Assembly (NCBI RefSeq): GCF_030272615.1
Contig: NC_081405.1
Span: 650,952,920-651,016,919 of the forward strand
From: Cryptomeria japonica
Lineage: Eukaryota; Streptophyta; Pinopsida; Cupressales; Cupressaceae
Reading direction: 5' to 3'
Length of the DNA stretch: 64,000 nt
The translations under genes and the position numbers were made by a program. Below the pieces are notes generated by a model. That model was given only the letters and a program-made list of their open reading frames with translations. It did not search any database and was not told the DNA's origin. Positions 1 through 8,139 of the stretch are shown here, piece by piece; position 1 is the stretch's first letter, and every line of letters begins with the position of its first letter.

Positions 1-1271
1 ACGTTTTTCGATGGTCTTATCTTATGTAATATTGTAACATCACATGGCTCTGAGTCTCAAAAATTAGAGTAATAGATTTATTTGTAATTGTAGACACATA
101 AATCTGTCCACTTAATTAAATAGATATTTTTATATATATTTAATTATTTTACTAGCATTCATCTATTAATTAAATTCACAATTAATTAATTCACTTAGCT
201 TATACTCTTTTATTTAATTAAATGAATTTTGTAATTTATTTAATTTAATTCACTAGTTGTATTCTAACTATTACTTAAATAAATAAGCCTATTTATTTAA
301 TTAATCATATCCCCCTTCTTCTCATTTAAATAAATTAAGATTTATTTAAATAAATCCAAAATTCACATGCATTTTTAAATAAATAAACATTTATTTAAAT
401 TCTCTTTATCCTTCACCCACTTGCATTTTCCTAAAAAGGCAAGTTGCGCACACATTTAAATAAATGAATTTATTTAAATCCTCGTCCACTTGCATTCTCC
501 TACAAATGCAAGTTGCGCCAGTATTTTAAATAAAGAAACATTTATTTAAATCCCCTTTATCCTTCAACCACTTGCATTTTCCTAAAAAGACAATCCACTT
601 GCATTTTCCTAAAAAGGCAAGTTGCGCCACTATTTTAAATAAATGAATTATTTAATTAAAATCCTATTTATCCTCGCCCATTTGCATTTTCCTACAATGC
701 CCACTTGCTCACTAATTTTCTTCTAAACCCTTATAAATTAGCCTAATAACTTCCTAATGGGTTGCACATCCCTAAACTTGGGGTTAAGGGAGTGGTCACT
801 TTTCAAGCATCTATTGCTCTTACAAAGTCTTCTCCCCTTCAAGACACTAACCCACACGGGCTTGTCCCCTTGACCATGGGTAAACATTGCACAAGAATTT
901 ATCCATTGGATAATAGCTTTACTATTGGACAAAGCTTTTATCCAGTAACTTAACCAGATGAGGTTACCCTCATGTCTCTTCAAGCATTTAATGTATTTTC
1001 CCTCTCCTTTCAAGCCCTCTCATGATGCCACTTGTCACCATGGCATTGGTGAAAGTTGCAAACATGGATTGAGGATCATGCCTCTCTCATGCAATCCTAG
1101 CCCTTACTAAGCCAAATCAATCCTAACCATCCAATTGCCCATTTTGCAGGTATAAAAGGAACCCTTTCCCTCATTCAAAAGAGGAGGAAGCATTTTAGCA
1201 TAGTTATTATAGAGAAAGAGTGCTTTCTCATTAGTGTTTCATAGCAATACTATCTCTTGCACTTGCATAGT
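1..1271 (+). repeat. AT-rich LTR-like fragment with TATA box
   Basis: The first 700 bases are built from TTTAAATAAAT-like blocks. Between them lies an imperfect tandem repeat of roughly 80 bp (about 400-700) centred on CACTTGCATTTTCC and a near-inverse GGCAAGTTGCGC. A TATAAAAGG box lies at 1151-1159 and is followed by a pyrimidine-rich leader, the layout of a plant LTR U3/R. No gag or pol follows because the outer element starts at 1272. I see no gene here; the small ORFs at 738-1013 and 762-953 are antisense shadows of each other. Assignment as an LTR is inference from composition and the TATA box; the far end lies outside the window. Confidence 0.4.
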
Positions 1272-1811
1272 TGTAATGTCCCCAACTTGTGATTACCTGA
1301 AATTTTCCCTAAATTAGTAATAACACAATATAGTTTATCATTTTTTTCAAATTATGAGAGTGACTCGATCTAGTCATTCAATAAACTTACGAATTGATGA
1401 ATAAATACATGGATTAATAGCACATATACTACAAAGAATGATAAACATGTCTTTCTACCCATATTTTCATAGTTTAGTTTGGAAGGAAAGCCTTGCGAGG
1501 GCGCATGTAAGCTGCTCAACCCAACTAAGCCCAAGAGCGTGCAGCATCCCACTACGACAACTCACCTCTTGGCCCACAAGAGGTAGGAACGTCCCACTAT
1601 GACAATTACATCCCTTTGGGTGGCCTACTTAGCTTGGGAGAACCGGTAAACTGTAATTCCCTAACGTACTTCCTCCATTCATTCCTTTGATTGATTACAA
1701 GATAACACAGACATATATAAATAATCTAAAAGTATATAATTAAGTATATATATATGGTAATTACCTACTATATAAATTATTAACACCATTGCTCCCTATT
1801 GTGGTTTTAGA

Positions 1812-1848
1812 GGCAGACAGATCTGACATGCGTCAAATCTGGTCTGCC
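1812..1848. repeat. 37-bp imperfect palindrome, copy 1
   Basis: The sequence begins GGCAGACAGATCTGAC and ends TCAAATCTGGTCTGCC. The two arms are near-perfect reverse complements of about 15 bp around a short GCATG-type centre. A second copy lies 593 bp downstream. No function is assigned. Confidence 0.6.
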
Positions 1849-2404
1849 ACAGTAATGAAATTAAATATGACCGCCATATGTATTGTAGTCTGTATTAATA
1901 TTATTATTAAATTCTGCATAATAACATCATCAGGCTTCATATATTAAGCATTTGTATTAAGCACATCCTCATGCATGCCACCAAGAACAAGGATGTTACT
2001 GTCTGTAACTTAATCAAGTTCTGATTTTACCTAATCGACAATGATCAACCCTTACCAATGAGAATCGGTGACTGCCTTTCCAGTCCCAGTTTGACTAAAC
2101 TGCTTTTCTCTGTTAAGCTTATGATGCCTCTTTTGAGTGGTTGATATGTCGTATAAATATCGATTCATTTGGATGGAATATTATGTCATTTCCCGCAGAT
2201 ACCATCCTTGCAAAAGTGATGACTTTTGATCAATTGTCTTTTGCCTTTTAATTAATAACTTTTGTTGTTATCGCATTTCATTAATGGTTAATAAAACATA
2301 ATTCTTAACATGTCCCATGTCTCTTAATCTATTTGTTGCATTGTTAACTTGTATATAGATTGTTGTATATGTTTATGAATTGTCTATTTTTTAATTAATG
2401 CAAA

Positions 2405-2441
2405 GGTAGACAGATCGGACATGCATCAGATCTGGTCTACC
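2405..2441. repeat. 37-bp imperfect palindrome, copy 2
   Basis: The sequence begins GGTAGACAGATCGGAC and ends TCAGATCTGGTCTACC. It has the same architecture and length as the copy at 1812-1848, and paired changes at the stem tips (GGCAGAC/GTCTGCC versus GGTAGAC/GTCTACC) keep the pairing. Confidence 0.6.
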
Positions 2442-2774
2442 ATTATTAAGTATGTTGAATATAGATGTTTCTTTAATATGTATTTACTGTGATTATAAGT
2501 ACTTCTTTTATGGGGATTTAGTGGTTAATTAATGATATTGAAATATTAATAAGAATTTTAATATAAAGATCTTATTTAATTAAATATGTAATATAATAAT
2601 CTATTTATTGATAAGTACGAGGTATTTTCCACAGCAAGTCAAACTATGATATTGCTATCAGGGTTCAGCTATGTTGTTTTTGAGTCAAACTCATTGACCC
2701 ATGTTTCATGAGTAGTGGTTCACAAGAACCCATCTCTCATGAGAATGAATGGTCCACTTAGCACTCATTACATC

Positions 2775-2880
2775 TAGGTGATGCTCACAGGGGTGAAGCA
2801 TTGAGACTTCCCGGGAGGTCACCCATCCTAGTACTACTCCAACTCAAGCGTGCTTAACCATGGAGTTCCCTCCAAGGTTA
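2775..2880 (-). pseudogene. 5S rRNA-like segment, unit 1
   Basis: Read on the minus strand, this covers the 3' two-thirds of a 5S rRNA-like sequence with recognisable box A (TTAAGCACGCTTG), intermediate element and box C (GGATGGGTGACCTCCCGGGA). The 5' third of 5S rRNA is not recognisable, so it is a promoter-bearing relic rather than a 5S gene. It could still act as an internal RNA polymerase III promoter for the retroposon. Confidence 0.55.
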
Positions 2881-3134
2881 AACCCACTTAGCTTGCAACC
2901 CCATTTGCAAAACCTTCAGCAAGTGTTGTGCCTTATGAATCATTCATTATAGAGCCCCTTTCGCTCATCAACTGATAAGTAGGAGGTATTTTCCACAAGT
3001 CAAACTATGATATTGTTGTTAGGGTTCAACTATGTAGTTTTGAGTCAAACTCATTGACCCGTGTTTCATGCGTAGTGGTTCACAAGAACCCATCTCTCAT
3101 GAGAATAAATGGTCCACTTAGCACTCATTTCATC

Positions 3135-3235
3135 TAGGTGATGCTCGCAGGGGTGAAGCATTGAGACTTCCCATAGGTTACCCATCCCAATACTACTCCA
3201 ACTCAAGCGCGCTTAACCACAAAGTTCCCTCCAAG
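3135..3235 (-). pseudogene. 5S rRNA-like segment, unit 2
   Basis: This is the same segment as in unit 1 but more decayed. Minus-strand GTAGTATTGGGATGGGTAAC has changes inside box C, and box A reads TTAAGCGCGCTTG. The two units are clearly homologous along their length, so they arose by tandem duplication or a multi-unit insertion. Confidence 0.5.
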
Positions 3236-3513
3236 GTTAAACCCACTTAGCTTGCAACCCCATTTGCAAAACCTTCAGCAAGTGTTGTTCCTTATGCTTC
3301 ACCCCTGTGAGCATCACCTAGAGGCAATAAGTGCTAAGTGGACCATTCATTCTCATGAGAGATGGGTTCTTATGAACCACTAATCATGAAACATGGGTCA
3401 TTGAGTTTGACTCAAAAACTACACAGTTGAACCCTGATAGCAATATCATAATCTATTTACTATTAAGAGGTTCATTCGAATCTTTAATTTGAATAATAAA
3501 CTCATAATTAAAT

Positions 3514-3852
3514 TGAAGAAGTTGAGAAATACAACTTCAGAGATCCCAAGAACACCTGCAAGCAAAATACTTGTCACAAGAGAAGAATGGAGGCAAAAAA
3601 GCAATAATGGCTCTGAAGAAAAAGATTATCATTCAGAGAGGGAATGAAAAAAAAATACAATACAATCCTTATAAAAGGAGATTATGCAACCCTAAAGTTG
3701 TGCAACCCTAAAGGGATAATGTGTATTTAACAATTAGAATAATTATTAAATACCTACAATATTAATAAATGCCTAAGTTTAGCTTAAGTGTAGAGGATAA
3801 TAGGCTAATAATTAAATAAATAATTATTAGCTAATACATGATAACTCTAACA
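3514..3852 (-). repeat. 3' LTR of small copia-type element
   Basis: This 339-bp LTR has TG...CA termini. Immediately to its right on the plus strand is CCCCCCTT, the complement of the polypurine tract, so it is the downstream LTR of a minus-strand element. Confidence 0.85.
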
Positions 3853-6081
3853 CCCCCCTTAAGATGAACTTAGGGAGTGGCTAAAAACAACTAAGGACTA
3901 AAAAAATGCATGTAAACAAAATGCATGAAAGTAACAATGGGTCCAGACAACTAGGCATGATGAGGTACCCAAATACAAAAGATCTCTCACAATTGGAGAA
4001 AAGGAGAAAACCTTATGGGAAAAACTCCTCTCCTAAAGAGAGAAATACAAGTGAAGAACTGAATAAGCCTCCAAACAAGAGAATGTCCCTTAAAAAAAGG
4101 AACAAATGATGAACATGAAGAACACCACTGAAGCATGAAGCTGCAAACACTGTCGAAGAATAATTGTCGATCTGAAGAACCTCCACTGAAATAGAAGATG
4201 ATTAGGTAGAGAAGACTGTAATCTGCATGAGTGCCCTCAAATGACACTACTCGAATCAGATGGAAAACAACAAAACTTGAAGATACAGATGGCAAAAAAT
4301 ACCAAAGTCTGAAGAGTTGATCAATCAGAGATGGAAGGTTGCCTCCAAAAATAGGAATGAAAGAGTGTCCATATGGTAAATGATCTATCTGGCCGAAATG
4401 CATAGGTAAGCAGCCACTGCATCCGCCTAGTACATAGGAACAAATATTGAATACATAGCTCACTCCAATGAACCAAGGAAGCATTAGAACCAACAACCAA
4501 CAGGAGAAATCCCCCCATAATGCTGACAAGGGAGAGGTGACAGGTACACTGAAACTGAATGTCAAGAAAAACGACATGACGAAGAACCAGGAACATAGAG
4601 AGTGCAGTACAAAGTACAAACACATATAAAGGCTAGTGTCGTGGAAGGAACACTCACTTGACACACATCATGAGGCTAATGTCGTGGAAGGAACACTCAT
4701 GTGACAAAGGTAGATGGTAAACAAAGGCAAACATCAAACCCCCCATGGCACTTTATAATGTAGTGCGAGTACAATAAGGCACAAGATGTGCAAGATCCCA
4801 AGCAAGTGCAATATAGAGGCACTTTATCTCAGTGCAATTACAAAATCATAAGTGCTTATAATGAAAGCTCATAATGTTAAAAAAAGACATAAGACTGAAA
4901 ATACATGAAGAACAGCCAAAAACAAGTCATCCCACGCATAGTAAAAGTTTCCATGAGCTCATATGTCCAAGTAATTCACCAGAGTGTGAAAATGCAAATA
5001 AGTGAATAAAATGTACCTGGATTAAAATCTAGAAAAAGTGCATGGATGGCTGTGAAAAGCTCTGAAACACCATCCCAACATTGCTAGAATCGCGAAAAAC
5101 TGAGAAACTGGCAAAATAAATTGAGCTCAGGATTGAAAATAGCACCTTTGACTTCAAATGGTTGTATAATGTACTAGAAATAAAAACCAAGTGATTAAAC
5201 CCACAAATCTAGAAAGTAGACGAAACTAGCTTTCCAACGACATCTCGTTTGCCAAAAAATGATATCGTATGCCCAAGTTATGGACAAAACAAAAAAAACC
5301 TTCTTTTAGGGCACAAAGAGGGTCAAATAGGGCCATTTTGCAGTCCATATTGCTGACGTCATGCAGAATATTCCTTGTCCTGCAAAAAAAAATCTGGCGC
5401 AGGAAAAAAATCTCTGCCTGAAAAAAAAAATCGACCGCTGCATGTGCCCGGCAAAATCGGCATGTCGCTAGAAAAATCTGCATGTTGTCGGAAAAGGCTT
5501 GTCAAGGGCCGAAAAAAGGGGTCGAGCAACGGAGACCGGGTGGAAGGCGGCATGAGGGCCAACATGAGTAGAAGGGCGATAGCGGGTTGCATGGTGAGAG
5601 GCCAGAGTGGGGCTTCTGTGGCAGGCAGCATGGAGGTCGGAGACAAGGCCGACCGGTGGTGGTGGGGCAGGGTCCACGCCCTGCTGCAGGCCATATGGAA
5701 CTGCAGAGGCCGCCGACCCCTACTTTTGTGCTTTTTAAAAAAAAAAATCCACAATTTTTATCATTTCGCCCTGGGTATGTCATACAACTGCCCAAAATAG
5801 TTATTTATTTATTTATTTATTTTAACAAATTTCTCGAAATTCGTGCCCAAAATGGGGAAAAACCAAAAAAAAAATTCAGAGGCCAAAGTTGTCTAAATTG
5901 GACATTTTTTTATGAAAATGGGGGTTTGGGGGTGTTCTGAGCTCAACGATGAGGTCCGTTTGAGCCCAAAATGCCCAAAAATAAAGAAGCACCCCAGATT
6001 CAAATTAAAAAACTTTGAAAGTCTTGAAACCCTAGCCTCCAAAAATTCTTTTGAAAAATTAGGAACAAGTAGTAGCAAATG
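3853..6081 (-). other. Interior of small copia-type element, no known domain
   Basis: The half nearest the 3' LTR (3987-4664, minus) has a 225-codon open stretch rich in Cys, Phe, Leu and Ser that I do not recognise; it is probably not a true protein. A 30-40 bp direct duplication containing GTCGTGGAAGGAACACTCA lies at about 4631-4705. The 5' leader, nearest the right LTR, contains a GC-rich block at about 5400-5730 unlike the surrounding AT-rich DNA; overlapping open frames there reflect composition. The layout recalls the leader of the young element at 38573-43798. Confidence 0.5.
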
Positions 6082-6096
6082 AAGGCTCTGATACCA
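6082..6096 (-). other. Primer-binding site, small copia-type element
   Basis: The minus strand reads TGGTATCAGAGCCTT directly after the LTR end. It is complementary to the 3' end of initiator methionine tRNA, the usual primer of plant Ty1/copia elements. Confidence 0.85.
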
Positions 6097-6439
6097 TGAA
6101 GAAGTTGAGAAATACAACTTCAGAGATCCCAAGAACACCTACAAGCAAAATACCTGTCACAAGAGAAGAATGGAGGCAAAAAAGCAATAATGGCTCTCAA
6201 GACTAAAATTATCATTCAAAGAGGGAATGAAAAAAGAAATACAATGCAATTCTTATAAAAGGAGATTATGCAACCCTAAAGTTGTGCAACCCTAAAGAAA
6301 CCCTGAAGGGTATTTAATAATTAGAATAATTATTAAATACCTACAATATTATTAAATGCCTAAGTTTAGCTTAAGCGTAGAGGATAATAGACTAATAATT
6401 AAATAAATAATTATTAGCTAATACATGATAACTCTAACA
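6097..6439 (-). repeat. 5' LTR of small copia-type element
   Basis: This 343-bp LTR is homologous to 3514-3852 with the same termini. It abuts the primer-binding site on its left and the taaat duplication on its right. Confidence 0.85.
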
Positions 6440-6502
6440 TAAATAATTGATGCATAAGCATATTCAGATATAGATTACTATTATTTGATAACATGGGTAT
6501 AT

Positions 6503-6535
6503 CATAGTCCTTCCCTCCCAAATTTGCTTGTCCTC
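6503..6535 (-). promoter_or_regulatory. Polypurine tract of outer gag element
   Basis: The minus strand reads TTGAGGACAAGC and then GGGAGGGAAGGAC. This combination is common just before the 3' LTR of plant gypsy elements. It marks the end of the internal region of the outer element. Confidence 0.55.
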
Positions 6536-6608
6536 AAGCAATTCCAATTTCTATCCAATCTTGTAAAATACAGATCTTAGATGCTCCTTGTTGAGTAATT
6601 TGTAAGGA

Positions 6609-7203
6609 TGTTGAGTCTTACTAAATTGGTTCCTCCAAGAAGCTCCATTCGTTTATTATCCCTTCCTCTTTTGATTGGATGTTTTTGAGATCTCCTTTAT
6701 CGTACCTTGCTTTCTTATTCAATTTTTCTTTTGCTTCTTCATCGGACATTGCCTCTATATCATGAACTTGACCTTTTTTCCCACATATGTGCCCTGGTTC
6801 CCAATTTTTTTTACATTTGAAACACAAACCTTTCTTTATTTTGTCCTTAAGATTGCGAACATGTCCACTCCTCCATTCTTCATTGCACTTGTAACACAAT
6901 TTCTTTCTTTTTTTCCCTCCTCTTGTTTACAAACATGACCTCACTCCCATTTCTCTTTACAATTGAAGCAGAATCCTTCTTTTTGAAGCCTCTCATGGTC
7001 GTTTTTAGAGAGAATGGAATTTCTATGTTTTTCTTTATTATAGGGAGGTTTGGTGTGTGTATCCCCTATATTATCATTTGAGGTTGTATCTTCTAGTTTT
7101 AGGGCTTTGTCAATTGCATCCTCAAGAGAGGTAGGATTTAAAGAACTTACCAATCCTCGAATTGAATCCTTTAATCCTTCAACAAATAGATAGTTGAGCC
7201 TAT
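6609..7203 (-). pseudogene. gag C-terminal part with zinc knuckles (outer element)
   Basis: This is the second half of a Ty3/gypsy gag whose first half lies at 34092-34901. It opens with the end of the retrotransposon gag domain (NYLFVEGLKDSIRGLV) and then has a linker. Three zinc-knuckle-like units follow, reading roughly CFNCKEKWE-stop-GHVC, CYKCNEEWRSGH and CFKCKKNWEPGHIC, of the CX2C...GHxC form seen in plant gypsy gags. One TGA interrupts the first knuckle and a frameshift lies near 6915. The junction at 7203/34092 becomes seamless when the giant insertion and one TSD copy are removed, which shows that the two halves were one gene. Confidence 0.75.
7199..7203. repeat. Target-site duplication (left) of giant element
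   Basis: The five bases cctat precede the TG of the giant 5' LTR and recur at 34092-34096 after its 3' LTR. Confidence 0.85.
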
Positions 7204-7273
7204 TGTTATGCCTAGCATATCTGTTTCCTCATTAGTCTCCTTGAGTCGAAATGTGGACCCCCCCTTTTTCTTT

Positions 7274-7512
7274 TTGGTTTTACCTCAGAACTCCGGAGTC
7301 CCGGAGTCCCGAGGTCCTTGTTGTTCCAACCTCGGAACTCCGGAGTACCACAGTCCCGAGGTCCTTTTTGTTCCGACCTCGAAACTCCGGAGTCCCGGAG
7401 TCCCGAGGTCTTGGGCCTTTTTTGCCTCAGAACTCCGGAGTCCCGAGGTGGTTTTGTTCTTGTGCTTTTTGTCCATCGCCGGAACCCTGGGACCTCGGAG
7501 TCCCGAGATCAT
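7274..7512 (+). repeat. LTR minisatellite 1 (CTCCGGAG type)
   Basis: About four imperfect units of roughly 45-60 bp repeat AACTCCGGAGTCCCGAGGTC with variable linkers. The core CTCCGGAG is a perfect palindrome rich in CpG. The array lies upstream of the TATA-like motif, the usual position of LTR enhancer repeats, and the homologous array is at 20771-21000. Long frames across it on both strands are composition artefacts. Confidence 0.75.
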
Positions 7513-7544
7513 GTTTATGGCTTTCGTATGGAAGGGTTTGGGAG

Positions 7545-7557
7545 GCTATATTTAAGA
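7545..7557 (+). promoter_or_regulatory. TATA-like element in giant 5' LTR
   Basis: GGCTATATTTAAG is followed about 30 bp downstream by a pyrimidine-rich stretch (TTCAGAGCTTCTCCTCCC) that could hold the transcription start. The equivalent in the 3' LTR reads GGCTATGTATAAG (about 21032-21044). If it is used, the LTR ORF at 8140 would be the first reading frame of the transcript. Confidence 0.45.
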
Positions 7558-7782
7558 AATGATGGGTTTTTAGAGTTCATTTGTGCATTCAGAGCTTCTC
7601 CTCCCTAACCCCAAGTCATGAACCTCTGGACCTCCGAGCTCTCTCTTGGCGTTTTCGGGTCTTTGATTCACCAGGTTGGTGAATTTTCTTCCCCTCGTGA
7701 TGTTTTTCTAGGTTAGATTTATTTTACTTGTTGTGGTTTGTTTTCTTGTTTTCTTTTTGGCGTGCCCTAGTTTTTCCATCCC

Positions 7783-8090
7783 TAGAACCCTGGATCCCTG
7801 GAGTTTCGAGTGTCCGTTCCATTGCACCATGGAACCCCAAATCCCTGGAGTTCCAGGTGTCCGTTCCATTCCACCCCGGAACCCTAGATCCCTGAAGTTC
7901 CGGGTGTCCATTCCACTCCACCCCGGATCCCCGGAGTTCCGGATCGCCCCAAGCCATGAGCCTGGAACCCCGGAACCCCGAAGTTCTGAGAGGTTTTGTA
8001 TAGACTTCATCTCAAAACCCCGGGTTCCCGGAGTTCCGAGCCTCCTCCTCTTGTGCCTACCCTGGGACCCCGAGGCCCCAAAGTAAATCA
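7783..8090 (+). repeat. LTR minisatellite 2 (CCCCGGAACCC type)
   Basis: About six imperfect units of roughly 45-50 bp contain CCCCGGAACCC, then ATCCCTGGAGTTCC and GTGTCCATTCC. It is related in style to minisatellite 1 but lies downstream of the TATA-like motif, so within the predicted transcript just before the LTR ORF. The 3' LTR copy is at 21263-21610. Confidence 0.75.
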
Positions 8091-8139
8091 AAGTTTGTGC
8101 TTAATCTTGGATATTGAAGATTTACGTTTCAGTGGTTAG

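Larger units (their letters stand above)
2608..3447 (-). mobile_element. 5S rRNA-derived composite retroposon
   Basis: Two direct units (about 2609-2972 and 2973-3294) and a third, inverted partial unit (3296-3447) make up this block. Each direct unit carries, on the minus strand, a 5S rRNA-like segment: GTTAAGCACGCTTGAG resembles box A, and GTAGTACTAGGATGGGTGAC followed by CTCCCGGGAAG resembles the intermediate element and box C of plant 5S rRNA. 5S-like promoters are known in Cassandra TRIM LTRs and in SINE3-type retroposons. A 12-bp direct repeat ATAATCTATTTA flanks the block (2596-2607 and 3448-3459), which fits target-primed insertion better than a 5-bp LTR TSD. No iMet-type primer-binding site was seen between the units. 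Confidence 0.6.
3514..6439 (-). mobile_element. Small non-autonomous copia-type LTR element
   Basis: Two LTRs (3514-3852 and 6097-6439) begin TGAAGAAGTTGAG and end ACTCTAACA on the plus strand, flanked by the perfect 5-bp duplication taaat (3509-3513 and 6440-6444). Orientation is minus: the primer-binding site TGGTATCAGAGCC is next to the right LTR and the polypurine tract AAGGGGGG is next to the left LTR. The 2.2 kb interior has no recognisable gag, protease, RT or integrase. By my reading the LTRs differ at a few percent of sites. It is inserted in the 3' LTR of the outer gag element. Confidence 0.85.
1272..6502 (-). repeat. 3' LTR region of outer gag element, interrupted
   Basis: Bases 1272-1465 match 34982-35175 closely, including TGTAATGTCCCCAACTTGTG and the following AT-rich stretch. 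Beyond 1465 the sequence is unlike the other LTR. Removing the small copia-type element and the 5S-derived insertion leaves roughly 1.5 kb of LTR-like DNA up to the polypurine tract near 6503. The stretch 1466-2595 has no gene; it holds two 37-bp palindromes (1812-1848 and 2405-2441). The outer boundary is clear from the TG terminus; the inner one near 6502 is inferred from the polypurine tract. Confidence 0.45.

Noticed and set aside
3987-4664. 225-codon hydrophobic, Cys-rich ORF in the small copia-type element
   Set aside because: Biased composition and no family motif; a second frame overlaps it. Reported only as part of the element interior.
5359-5940. Overlapping ORFs on both strands near 5.4-5.9 kb
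   Set aside because: Same cause: a GC-rich leader block of a non-autonomous element.
7274-7608. Overlapping ORFs of 75-115 codons across the first LTR minisatellite
   Set aside because: Pro/Ser/Arg repeat translations in several frames and both strands, caused by the CTCCGGAG tandem repeat.
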